A stretch of DNA of 64,000 nucleotides from Flammulina velutipes (lineage: Eukaryota > Basidiomycota > Agaricomycetes > Agaricales > Physalacriaceae), in contig CM022374.1 in the NCBI GenBank assembly GCA_011800155.1, positions 1,488,001-1,552,000 on the forward strand, read 5' to 3'. Made by a program: the position numbers and the translations under genes. A model generated the notes under the pieces. The model saw nothing but the letters and a program-made list of their open reading frames with translations. It was not told the origin of the DNA and ran no database searches. Positions 35,225 through 45,263 of this stretch are shown here, piece by piece (position 1 is the stretch's first letter; every line of letters begins with the position of its first letter).

Positions 35225-35316
35225 TTGAGTGACGCGCAGGCAGTAGTAAACCCTACAGCTTCTAAATGGACGATCTCCAGCGATTATTTTATTTTATGTT
35301 TGGGTTAGAAAAATGG

Positions 35317-35460
35317 ATCATGGTATCTACTACCCACACAGCCCCCCTTCGAAGCAATTAATCCATAACTGTCATCACTCTCTTATACACCGCAGCAGGC
35401 TCTCCGATTCGTCGTCGTCTTCGGGAAGCACCGTAACATGGTGTGCGCGGTACTTTGACC
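35317..35460 (-). pseudogene. Scrambled remnant of the SFC1 3' end joined to SFC1 upstream flank
   Basis: The plus-strand text GGTATCTACT, CCCACAC, TCCATA, then ATCACT and TATACACCGCA follows the order seen at 24508-24590, the end of SFC1 (minus strand), with small losses. At about 35393 it jumps to GCAGGCTCTCCGATT, which in the original locus lies at 26449, about 1.85 kb away. So one duplicated copy of the SFC1 locus lost almost the whole gene by an internal deletion. Nothing here can code for a carrier. Confidence 0.6.
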
Positions 35461-35517
35461 TTGACCTCTATGATCCCATTTCTCTCGTCTTGTGTCATCT
35501 GCCTATGTGGCGGTGTA

Positions 35518-35578
35518 TCAACGATCGAACTTGGTTTATTTTTGGATGTCTCAACGATCGAGGATTTCCGTTTATAAA
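35518..35578 (+). promoter_or_regulatory. Paired TCAACGATCGA motifs and TATA box before orphan gene A
   Basis: TCAACGATCGA occurs at 35518-35528 and again at 35551-35561, 33 bases apart (about three helical turns). A TATAAA box follows at 35573-35578, about 75 bases before the ATG at 35654. The motif core is a palindrome (CGATCG). The same arrangement stands before copies B and C. Binding of a factor is inferred. Confidence 0.55.
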
Positions 35579-35653
35579 CCCAGTTAGCCTTTGACTCTCT
35601 TTCCTTCCCGCTATCACTTAGATTGCACCCCCACATCCTACACACCCCTAAAA

Positions 35654-36088
35654 ATGTTCACTCACACCGTTTACCAGACTAGCATCAACCAACCTACTCC
35701 GACTCTTCCTTCGGTTCGTCGCAAGAACACTTTGCTCGGACTCAAGGTCAAGAACGCTCGGAAAGAGGAGCTATCTACCAAAAATGCTCTCGACGTTAAC
35801 GTCAGGGCTCGCCGACCTGCGCCCATTATCACTCGAGCGCAGTTCGTTTTAGTTGAGGAGGCTGAGAGGGAAGTAGCTGCTGTTTCTGCTGACCGTGTAC
35901 AGAGGCAGATGGCCATTTCGCTCGACTGCTTGGAGGGCAGGAGGCCCGAAAATCTGGAGACGTCGTCCGACTGGGATACATTGTTGTTCTTGGAGGATAT
36001 TGGGGAGATGAAGACCGCTGTTCCTGTCGTGCGCAGCGCCTTCTCTGTGTACGTCGCTCGTTTCAAGAACTTTGTTGACGAACTTTGA
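35654..36088 (+). CDS. Orphan protein, copy A, 144 residues
   Basis: A single frame from ATG 35654 (MFTHTVYQTSINQPTPTLPS) to FKNFVDEL and TGA. Three copies exist in this window (also 56738-57172 and 62047-62481), and all keep the full frame with mostly conservative changes, which argues that it codes a protein. It has a basic N-terminal third (VRRKNTLLGLKVKNARKEEL), a middle with ARRPAPIITRAQFVLVEEAE and an acidic/hydrophobic C-terminal half (WDTLLFLEDIGEMKTAVPVV). No domain, signal peptide or membrane span is recognised. It is convergent with the asparaginase gene. The frame continues upstream of the ATG without an earlier ATG. Function unknown. Confidence 0.65.
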   Translation: MFTHTVYQTSINQPTPTLPSVRRKNTLLGLKVKNARKEELSTKNALDVNVRARRPAPIITRAQFVLVEEAEREVAAVSADRVQRQMAISLDCLEGRRPENLETSSDWDTLLFLEDIGEMKTAVPVVRSAFSVYVARFKNFVDEL

Positions 36089-36690
36089 TAGCTCTTATCT
36101 GAATACTACGACGACGACGTATACCTCGGCCACCACTCCAGGTTTGTTCCTCTTTGCCTGTTCCTTGGATATTTCTAACTAGCTTACCCAGATTTCCAGC
36201 GTTCTCTTTGGCAATACTTTGGCTCCTATATCCGGCATTCACCAATGGCAATAACCCTCCAGCACACCAACCTGACTCCTCCTATGGCAATAACGGCAAT
36301 TTAGAAATCCTCCTCCTTCCCGCGCACGTCGCATATGACTGTTCCTTTGGCAACTGTGGCATACATGGCATTGAGCGGTCGACGCTTTCCTACGAGCGTT
36401 GACTGACATATAAATATCTCCCTTCGCGTTATTCGAGCTGGTGCCCAATCTTTTGGTCTGGATTGCGCTTGAGTTCTGGGGGCCACAAGGCTTGGGGTCG
36501 TCTTTAGTGACAGCTGAAGGCGCCCCAAGTCTCCTTTTTTTGCTCGTGAGTGTTCTCTTTTGATTTGACTATCCCTTGAACTGATTACTATTTCTGGCTC
36601 GGACGATGGACGTGGCTGTGGTTGTAGTCTGTAATATTGAGTGCGCATTGTATCTTATACTCAAGTAATAAACTGTAAACTACTTTCAAC
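36089..36690. other. Convergent spacer between orphan gene A and asparaginase A
   Basis: About 600 bases that are conserved between the arms (61445-62046) and partly at 56200-56737. They hold the 3' flanks of two convergent genes. Short frames (for example 36154-36402) are not kept open in all copies: arm A has an in-frame TAG (AACTAG, about 36178) where arm C reads on. I therefore see no gene here. Confidence 0.5.
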
Positions 36691-37906
36691 TCATTCTTTT
36701 CCCAACATCGCAACTCGCTCGACTTCCAACACATCATCCTTGAAAATGCCAGTCTTTATCACACCATCCTCCCGAACGAAGCCTCTGTACATCCCTTCGC
36801 AATTGAGTGCCATAGCGACATTGCCTTGCTCGTCCAGAGCGATGATACCACCGTCCGCATCAGGACTGCCGTACGCGTATTCCTCCGTGGACTTTAAAGA
36901 CCTCGCAGCATACTCTGCAGCTTCCTGCACAGAGGAACCCGTCGACTTTAGGTAGTGTGTCATGTTCAGCGCAGTGGCCTGACGAATAAAGTAATCCCCG
37001 TTTCCCGTACCGCTGATACCGACAGCCTTCTTCACTTGTTTCGTCGATTGTTTTGGCTGGACACCTGTGAGCCACTGCCAGAACCCAAGAGGCGCGGATC
37101 GAGCAGATACTGAACCCAACCATTCTTCCGCCCAGAAACCGGCGCCCATGTGGGGCGTGTCACCGATGCGACCTGGTAGTTTGTTGGTTCGTCCTCCGGT
37201 TGAGGTGACAGCGCAGATACAGCCGTGGATATCGAGTGCGACTGCACCTACGGTACCTTGTGGGTTGGTGGAGAGCTCGTCGTCGTCCTGCTCCGCAGGC
37301 TGAGGACCGTCTGAGGTAGGCAGGCCTAGTCCTTGTCGGTGTTCCTCCCATCTCTTCTTACTGAAAAAGTATGAAGGTTCCTTGAGCTCAAAGCCTAGTT
37401 TGTCGTGCGCAATGGCTTCAGCATGTGAACCGGAGAGGAATGGATGAGGGTTGAGTTGCGGAGAAAGGTAGAGGGCGCGAGCGAGTTGGGATGGATTGGC
37501 GATTTTGGATAAAAGGGTAAGAGAGAACCCTCGTCTGGATTTGGGTATGGAAGGGTATGAAGATGGGGGCTTGGATAGCATGATGCTGGCTTCCAGTTCG
37601 TTCTAAAGTAAATTAGCTAAAGATTTCGTTGTAGGATACAACTTAACATACCTTTCCCTCAGTTGTAAAGACAGCGCCTTTACCCGAATTGAAGAGAATA
37701 TTGTTCTCCAGGCTGCTCACGGCGGCGACTGCAGCGTCCATAGCATCACCATCGTTCTCTAGAACGTCGTATCCGGCTTGGAGTGCCGCACGCAGAGCGG
37801 TGTGATACGCACGCTCTTTCTCGGGCGTCGAGGACGCGCGCGACATGGTGCCGGCGCCTCCATGGATGACCAGAACGAATTTTGGGCGGGTTTTCTCGAC
37901 GGCCAT
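36691..37906 (-). CDS. Type-2 (Ntn-hydrolase) L-asparaginase/isoaspartyl peptidase, copy A, 388 residues
   Basis: Two exons (37906-37652 and 37602-36691). The enzyme is made as a precursor that cleaves itself before a threonine, which becomes the N-terminal nucleophile; it hydrolyses asparagine or isoaspartyl peptides. The nucleophile is in GTVGAVALD (Thr about 202). Also present are VIHGGAGT at the N-terminus, the substrate loop STGGRTNKLPGRIGDTPHMG and GISGTGNGDYFIR. A long linker (residues about 95-195) precedes the cleavage site. Compared with copy B, exon 1 has NDGDAMDA where copy B and the wider family have SGGDAIDA, plus a few other changes, so copy A may be under weaker constraint. 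It is convergent with orphan gene A. Confidence 0.85.
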
Positions 37907-38118
37907 GGCGTGTTCCTCACAGTTGGTCGTGATAAGTGATAAGAAGTGCCGGTTTACACCTTTTGTGTGGAAAAATAGCCCTAGATGGCGACATGGTGGG
38001 AAGAATGTTGTTCAGCTCGAGATGAACGTCGTAAACAAGAGGTCCTTGATCGGCTGTGTCCGTTGACAAGTACATTTGGTTACTTACATACATTGTAAGT
38101 CTCAGTCAGACTATCAAC

Positions 38119-38932
38119 ATGCTATTTCCCAAGGTGCATATCTTTCGGCAATTAATCTTTCTGCTGATCGTCTCATAGGTCGAACTACAATCTATCGACG
38201 TCGATGAGGATGGTGGATGGAACTTTTTTGATGGCGCCTTGAAGACATACTTTATCACAGACGGCCAAGGTAACTCTTCGGTGCGCCAGATCTTCAAGGC
38301 AAACAACCGCCATACTGGGGCGGGAAGGAAGAGTACCGCCACGCGTAAGTAGGCATTAATGTAGAGGCTCGAGCGCGCAGTCACCTTCCCAAGCACCTTA
38401 CCATTGGCATATCTACCAGACCGAAACGTTCAAAGTCGCGTCAGGTGTATTGTGCTACTACCTTGATGGCAAGGAAGGTAAAATCAATGCGGGGGAGAGC
38501 GTAACGATCCTCCCTGGCCAGTATCACACAGTGCGCCACACTTGCCTAGTACTGCTCCCAAGTCTCATCTTTCCTATAGTTTTGGTCAGACGAGACGACG
38601 GGACACGATTTGGATGTGTACGTTACTGTGGAAGGAGGACCCAATCCTGGGTATGTTGTACAATACATCTCCTCCAACACCTTGTTGACAATAGTTCCAG
38701 TTTCGATGAAAACTTTGTGCGCAACTTGTATGGCTACGTCTCTTCGTGCGTGAAGCAGGGCGCCACACCAAGCATCTTCCAAATGCTAGCATTCATGGAC
38801 CATGCCGACGTCGTCCCAGACTTCCCACTTGGCTTGGGGCGTCTTGCAAATATTCTCCTCGGGCGTTGGATTGGGCGTACCATTGCAGGATATCAAGTCG
38901 AGTACAAGGACTTTGATAGGAAAGCAGATTGA
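38119..38932 (+). CDS. Cupin-fold protein, 206 residues
   Basis: Five exons (38119-38133, 38179-38344, 38394-38530, 38580-38650, 38701-38932) join in frame; the first is only 15 bases (MLFPK). The cupin barrel is seen in PYHWHIYQTETFKVASG (the HxH..E part of cupin motif 1) and GESVTILPGQYHTFWSDE (motif 2 with His). Metal ligands would be the two His and Glu of HWHIYQTE and the His of QYHTF. The C-terminal 70 residues are helical (NFVRNLYGYVSSCVKQGATP) with a hydrophobic stretch (FPLGLGRLANILLGRWIG). Single-domain cupins range from dioxygenases to isomerases and sugar binding; I cannot choose. The acceptor before exon 3 is CCCAAG. Confidence 0.7.
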
Positions 38933-39328
38933 AAATGACATTAGCAGTGTTGCCTACAGCATGAAACTCGTCACTACGTGGATTATCGTGATCTGAGCGA
39001 TTAAAGAGGCTTCTCGTTCTGAACAAACCACAGTCAAAGTGCACCCAGCTTGCCCCATTGTGAAGCAAAACGCCAACGCGAAGCAAGAGGGCACAGTGGT
39101 CGTTGGTAATTAGTGAGGAGCAAGAAAATTTGCTCGCGGTTTATAAAGGTTCAGTTCAAACTCCGCTTGAAAAGCTTGTTCCGGATGATGGCCTGATAAT
39201 TTGAAATTCTGGTTCACCACCACGACTATTTGTGCTGGCTTTTAGACGTATTAACGCGTTTTGTCGCTTAGTATTGGCCTATATGAACCTCTTCAAGAGA
39301 TGGATTTCTTCGCCCCAGCCCGCGTTGA
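38933..39328. other. Spacer between cupin and amylase genes
   Basis: About 395 bases. No gene seen except the possible leader of the amylase: from 39283 a frame reads MNLFKRWISSPQPALNGMRL, which looks like a true amylase N-terminus but is one base out of frame with the rest (see the amylase entry). Confidence 0.4.
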
Positions 39329-41838
39329 ATGGCATGCGACTCGGACCCGAAGAACACGAGGACACGAATCCTCTCATGGCACGTCAATATCTCAATTGGA
39401 ACCATTAATTCTTATTATCGACAGCTTCAATTCTTCACTTGGGATACAAAACACCCTACTCTGAGCTGGTGGAAGCATTTTGAAGAAGAGATACCTCGTC
39501 TCGCTGCCATGGGATTCACCCAAGTGTGGCTACCGCCTCCGAACAAGGCCGCAGACAGAGTAAATCAGGGTCACGTTAACTTTTGTCGTAACGCGTTCTT
39601 AATAGCTTTCTTCCCAGGACGGTAGAGGCTATGACGCTTACGACTTGGTACCATGTCCTTCTTTCCACAAGTCCCGTGTAATCTTACCAACTTTATCTTG
39701 TAGTGGGACCTCGGCGAGTTCGACCAAAAGGGCTCTATTCCAACAAGATGGGGTTCAAGGAGCGAATTCCTTAGCGCTTGTAAAGTCGCCAAAGAACACA
39801 ACGTCGATATTCTTATTGACGCCGTCTTGAACGTATGTTCTTTTGACTCGTTGAGTAGGTCGATAATAACCTTCTCTATTGGCAGCATAAACTAGGAGGC
39901 GACCGTTGCGAGGCATTCAACGCCGTTCCAGTCAATTCCCAGAACCGACTCAAAGTCGACGGGAAGCCTCGACAAATTGAGGTACATTAGGTCAATTCAG
40001 TATTCAAACACAGACGAGACCCAATTGCGCTTCTTAGGGATGGACAGCGTTCGACTTCCCTGGTAGAAACGGAAAGGTAACCACCCTCCCACCAATTCAT
40101 CGACCCATCATCGCCTCATTCGTCCATCTAGTACAGCGCATTCCGTTGGAATCAATCCCACTTCACGGGTCAGTGTGCCTGCGTCGCAATTTGTTCGGAA
40201 ACCCTCCTAACAACACGCAGCTCTGGATTGGGATCACAAGACCCAGACGAAGGCGATCTATAGGATAGAAGGCCCGGGACACAAAGGCTGGTCGAAAAAC
40301 GTCGATAAAGAGCTGGGGAATTATGACTATCTGCTTGGCATAGACGTCAGTCGGTGGAGACCCTCTCCCCCGAGGTTACTGACGATCCGTTTGACAATCT
40401 AGATAGATCACCGACATCCCGCCGTGCAGGAGGACCTGAAGAACTGGGGCTCTTGGATCCTAGATGTACGTAGCCGTCGTGCCTCGTTCATAACGCCGAG
40501 CACTAATTTCTCAGACCTCGGGTGCGGTGGGTTTCCGCATAGATGCGATCAAGCATATTGATCATAAATTTCTTGTCAACTGGGTAAATGTGGCGCTGAG
40601 CTGAGGCCGCGGAATTGTCGGTTGACGAGACATGTGTAGATCTCCCAACTCAGAAGGACACCAAATCGATCAAAAATGTTCGCAGTTGGTGATTGGCTCT
40701 TCCTTCTTCAGCTGTGGCGCGAAATATTCATTTCCATACTATTTTAGCTGAATATTGGTCGGGAGAGTAAGTCTAAGGGATCCATTATGTGAAAGATGAA
40801 CTAACGCTCTCTTTCAGTGTCAGTTTAATCTTACCATATGTGAAAGCATTCAAAGGTCAGGTACGTGTTGCTCTTCTACGGCCCCCAGTTTATTTTGAGC
40901 GATTTTAGGCCGCGTTCTTTGACGTGCCACTTCATATGAATCTACATAACGCAAGCAAGCATTACGCAAGATATGACCTTCGAACGGTAATGAACCTCTC
41001 TCTCGCAAAGCTCAGGCCTAGAGATGCCGTTACGTTTGTGGATAACCATGAGTGAGTCTACATAAACCTCGGCTGTGTCCACGCTAACACGTCTATCTAA
41101 GTACGGTGAGTATGCATAGCGTGATAATTTGCAAACCCATTCTAAGCCCAGGCACGTAGGTCGAAGGCCAGAGTCTCGAAAGTTGGGTTCGTTACCATCT
41201 CTCTCGTACGTTACGCACCTTCTCATTTTCTCCAAGGTTGGCTCCCACTTCAAGACCCAGGCCTATGCTCTCATACTGCTTCGGCCAGAGGGCTATCCGT
41301 ACGTTTCCCTCATAACAACGTATTCGTCCTCCATTCAACTTCAACCAAGTTGTGTCTTCTACGGCGACCTGTATCCAAACTCGGAATGCTCTCCTGACGA
41401 TATCACCCGCTCGAACCTCGAGAAACTCATTAACGCCCGGAAGATGTACGCTTATGGGCCATTAACCGACTACCCGCATGACAAGAACTGTGTCGGCTTC
41501 GTCCGAGCGGGAAACGAGAAGCATGGTGGATGTGCTGTCATTCTGAGCAATAGGGAAGAGTGCGTCGGGCTTTCCTTGCCTTAACTCCCCTCCCCATGCG
41601 ATGGCTAACCCCTTGACAGCCGTGATGATAATTTTGTTCATAGCATCAGGATGAATGTCGGTTGTGTGAGTTTCTACCATCCCGGAGACTGTTCCTTTTA
41701 CTCATTGCGATCTAGCACCACGCTGGATGCTCGTTCAAGAGCATCCTGTCTGATGGTGGGCACGTCGAAATTGATAAAGAGGGATGGGGTGTATTCACAT
41801 GTTTCCCAAACTCGGCCTCTGTCTGGGTTAGGGAATAG
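39329..41838 (+). CDS. GH13 alpha-amylase, fungal intracellular/bacterial-type
   Basis: A heavily split gene (about 17 exons) coding an alpha-amylase that cleaves 1,4-alpha-glucan. No signal peptide is visible. Conserved regions in order: LQFFTWDTKHPTLSWWKHFE, GFTQVWLPPPNKAA, GYDAYDLWDLGEFDQKG, DILIDAVLNHK (GH13 region I), NYDYLLGIDIDHRHPAVQED, GAVGFRIDAIKHIDHKF (region II, nucleophile Asp in RIDAIKH), MFAVAEYWSG (region III, acid/base Glu), AAFFDVPLHMNLH, TFVDNHDT (region IV), then CVFYGDLYPN. It ends in a beta domain, DKEGWGVFTCFPNSASVWVR. All three catalytic residues are present. The start is uncertain: ATG 39329 is in frame, but the better-looking start at 39283 is offset by one base. It is convergent with a sugar transporter. 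Confidence 0.8.
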
Positions 41839-42044
41839 GAAAATGGCAGCAGACATGCAGACTCGAAGGGCATCTTGGAAGTGGAACCAGTGGTTCGCGG
41901 ACTTCGTATAGGAGATTTGGATGTAATATCATAATAATACGACAACCTTCCAACTTGAAAGCGACAGGAAGAATGCTCTTCTCATATTGAGAACCCGTAG
42001 AAATACAAGTGTACAGTGTACATACATGATCAACGTCTTTTTTT

Positions 42045-44628
42045 TTATAATGCCCTCCCTACATCCCGACTCTGGAATGATACCCCCGGGCCAGACGACT
42101 CCCTGAGTTTAGTAGAGATAGGATAGTGTATCTCTGACTCTTTGTCGCTAGTTTGTAGAGAGTCGTCTGATACGTCTGCTGGGATGCTTTGCTCTTGTAG
42201 CGCTACTGCTCTCGACATGGTCATGGTCGCTGCGTCCCCGCCCATGTACGTGAGTACCTGCTCCTGATCCTCACCATCGAAAATTGCAGCAGTCTCTTCC
42301 AGGGTTCTGCCTAGGGATAGAAGTATTAGCATACTGATGAAGATGGCAGAGTTTCGGTGACACTAACCTTTCGTTTCGACGATGAATGTTATTACGAAGA
42401 CCAATTCGATGACGAGCCATCCGCAGTAGACAATGTAGTACCACCAACCGATCGCCTCGATTGCCCAAGGATTCACGAACTGGTTGAACGCTACAGTGAG
42501 CATGACAACCATATTCTGGGGAATGCGATTGTGAATGGGAAAATGTAAAGCAGGTGCGAGTCCGTACATACCATGAGTGCGAATCCCTTTGCTCGAATCT
42601 TGTAGGGTAGAATTTCCAGAGTATAGGCCACAAGCATGGGAGAGTACGCGATATCGTAGAAGAAATAATAGAGAAAAATGAGTGGAATAGTAGCTAGAGA
42701 CAATTGCGTGTTAGCGTCACAGAGTACAAAGGCGGGATGGACATACCTTTGGCAGCAGCAGTTTTTTGCAGCTCGTTGAAGAGTGCTTCGGTAATCGTCC
42801 AACAGCCAAAAGCTACCACAGACAGCGGTCAAGGCTGGGCCAAAAGATGCATTGTGATAACTTACCTGCCAACATGCCAGAATTGGAAAATATAAAGAGT
42901 GTTCGGCGTCCACACCAGTCAATCAATGAAGCACCGCCCAATGCTACTGCAAGGTTGAAAATCTTCAAAATCAATCAGTCGTGTAAATGTCATAAAATTG
43001 GATATAGGACATACCTGGAGGCCGCCATTTATCGCAGCCTTCGTTTCGGTTTTAGTGATACCCACGCCCTCCAACACAAGGTTGATATAATACGACACGA
43101 GACCATTTCCGCTGTAGTAAACTTGATTGAGCGGAAATCCTACCGGGCCGATAAGAATAAGAAGCTTACCTCCACTGTGAGAACGCTGCAATGGCCACGA
43201 TGATCATAGTCCTCTTCCTGTTTCCTGGAGTCGCAATCAGTGACCGGTATGAGGAACTCTTGTTGTTCTCCTCCTCCATGCGTAGTGCATGTCGGATTTG
43301 AGCGAGTTCGAATACGACTAAAATATATGGCACACTTAAGTCGGTGGTGTGATGAGTAGAACAGGAAATACACACCCAGTGGGTCCCGCTCATCTCCGCC
43401 ATTTGCGTGGTACTTCGCTAGTATCTGTGCGGCTTTACCCTCCTGTCACCGCAGATCGTCAGAGGTCGAGACATGGACATTAAAGAATTATATGACTCAC
43501 ATAGCCCTTTGATACCAAAAAGCGAGGACTTTCGGGCGTGAACCTGCAGGTGATGGTGGCGTCAGTTCCAGAGCCCTGTCAACTTTGTGCGTTGATATCA
43601 ACGTACCATATCAAACACACTTGAAGGACGGGCGCCACCCCTTGGATCAAGGTTGGAATTCGCCATGACCACATGCTCCCTTGAGCATGTATGTAAGAGC
43701 CATAGCAAACCTTGAGGGATAGAAATCAGATGAAGAACTAGTCGGAGAAATCTATGCTACGCACCCAGGCGGATATTATGCTGCCCACATACCAACATGA
43801 ATTGTAAAAGGACGTTATCTTCCCTCGCTACAAGGAACGTCGGCATCAGTCAAACAGCGTTGACCGAGGACTTACCTGCGTCGGATATGCAAGTTCAAGC
43901 AATAGTAACGGGGCAGAATTCGTGCAGAACGCTAGACCGAAACCAACTGCATTTTGAGAGTCAACGGGTGAGGCGGAAAGGAATCAGGATGGATGTTATC
44001 TTACGTATAACTCGAGCGGCGATGAACACTTTGACATTGGGAGCTGCAAATTGTGTTGCGACCCCTCCTAGAAGGATGAAGGAACCAAGGAAGAGAGATG
44101 CTCGTCGTCCTAGGCTATCGGAGACGAAAGGTACGAGGGGAAGTGCCTGTATGTTTAATTGAACAAGTGAGAAGTAAACATACGAAGGGGTACACACAAC
44201 GAAGCCTCCCATGTTTTGCGCGGATTGGATTAGACCTTTGAAGCTTTAGCGAAACATAAACCGGCTAGGATATCATATGTAGCACACCTAGTTCTTTGCC
44301 TTGTGGATTTCCAAAGAATTCTTGCCAGTCCGGAAGGATTTGTAGACCTGGCAGGAGGGATGGAAGGTCGCGTGAGCGGGATTCTAGAGAAGTCGTCGGG
44401 AGAAGAACTGCTCACCATTAACGAGGGATGAATCGAGACCGTTTAGCGTTGATGTTATCAAGGATAACAAAAGGCATAGGTTGAGCATGAGAATCCCTAG
44501 TGGTAAGTGAAGTCGGTGAGCCCAAGGGCATAACCATCGGAGGAGCGCATCATACCGTGGTTAGTCCACCAAGGACCCCGATGGATAAAGTCAACAATCG
44601 TCCATTCCGGTAGAGTATGGGGAGCCAT
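42045..44628 (-). CDS. MFS sugar transporter
   Basis: A 12-span sugar/H+ symporter-type gene with many introns. From ATG 44628 it reads MAPHTLPEWTIVDFIHRGPW, GILMLNLCLLLSLITSTLNG, then NGLQILPDWQEFFGNP. After LIQSAQNMGGFVV comes the SDSLGRRASLFLGSFILLGG loop (the sugar-transporter DxxGRR motif). Further on are SWRIPTLIQG and, near the C-terminus, a span ending FVETKGRTLEETAAIFDGED, the PESPR/ETKG-type signature at the end of span 12. The last exon (about 42325-42045) is a long hydrophilic tail. It belongs with the fungal hexose/lactose permease-like group; the substrate cannot be read from sequence. The tail-to-tail neighbour is the alpha-amylase, consistent with uptake of starch breakdown products. 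Exon joints in 42400-43700 were not all resolved. Confidence 0.78.
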
Positions 44629-45263
44629 AGAAGCCTATGAGCAACGACCGAGGAAGTGTACGAGGCGCACTGGAATATGAAATGCGGGGAAAGGGAAAAG
44701 GACAGCTGAACAAGGGACCTGCGCCTTAAAATACTTCTCTACATTTGAATAGACACGACTCTGAACCTCATCCGATCATATCAGTAGGGCACAAATGCGG
44801 GGTAAACGCCAGAGATGGTTGGGCCTTGAGATGTTTCCGGGTCATCAGTGGGGGTATTTCGTCACGGTACCAAGCGAACTGACCTCCTGCTAAATGGGTG
44901 TATTTTGAACGGGTTACACTGTGCGAAGAAAAGCCGTAAGGCGGAACCTTAAAGCCAGCGAAGCCTCGAGCAAATGCGTCGGAGAATTCTCGCCAATGTT
45001 CGGGAAAAGCACAGGTCTCTGTATTCAACAGGAGAAATAGAAACGCGTGCTGTCATGGTTGGTCAGAAGAGGTAACATTTAGCTTGACTTGTGATCTTCA
45101 GTGAAGAGATATCGCGGGACGTGTGAGCTATCGAAAGTAGATCGTGAGAGTTGAAGAGAGAGTTGAACATGGGAAGATGGGTTCGGAGATGACGGCGCCA
45201 GGCGGCGTGACGTAGGCATTGGAATGTTAAACGCGTTCTTCGAACGTACACAATAGTGCTTAC
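44629..45263. other. Unresolved region with minus-strand open frames
   Basis: No complete gene is supported. A strong donor (GTAAGTAAGC, complement of 45267-45258) overlaps the stop of the F-box-like gene at 45264, and a frame after it (RRHLRTHLPMFNSLFNSHDL, 45200-45063) is open in the right phase, but the intron would be only about 31 bases. A second frame (44768-45028, with EHWREFSDAFARGFAGFKVP) is coding-like and unassigned. The promoter of the transporter lies at its left end. Confidence 0.35.

Larger units (their letters stand above)
35515..38040. repeat. Inverted segmental duplication, arm A (partner about 60096-62650)
   Basis: Arm A contains, left to right, a paired-motif promoter, the 144-residue orphan gene (+), its 3' flank, and the asparaginase gene (-) with its upstream region. 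The same order appears reversed at 60.1-62.6 kb. The two asparaginase second exons differ by very few residues, and the flanks are also nearly identical. The left edge falls near TGTGGCGGTGTATCAACG (35505-35522). The right edge falls near GTCGTAAACAAGA (about 38040), beyond which the arms are unrelated. Confidence 0.85.

Noticed and set aside
41150..41185. Apparent frameshift in the amylase after the DNHDT motif
   Set aside because: Using the acceptor GCACGTAG at about 41159 gives VEGQSLESW in phase with both neighbours, so no frameshift is needed.
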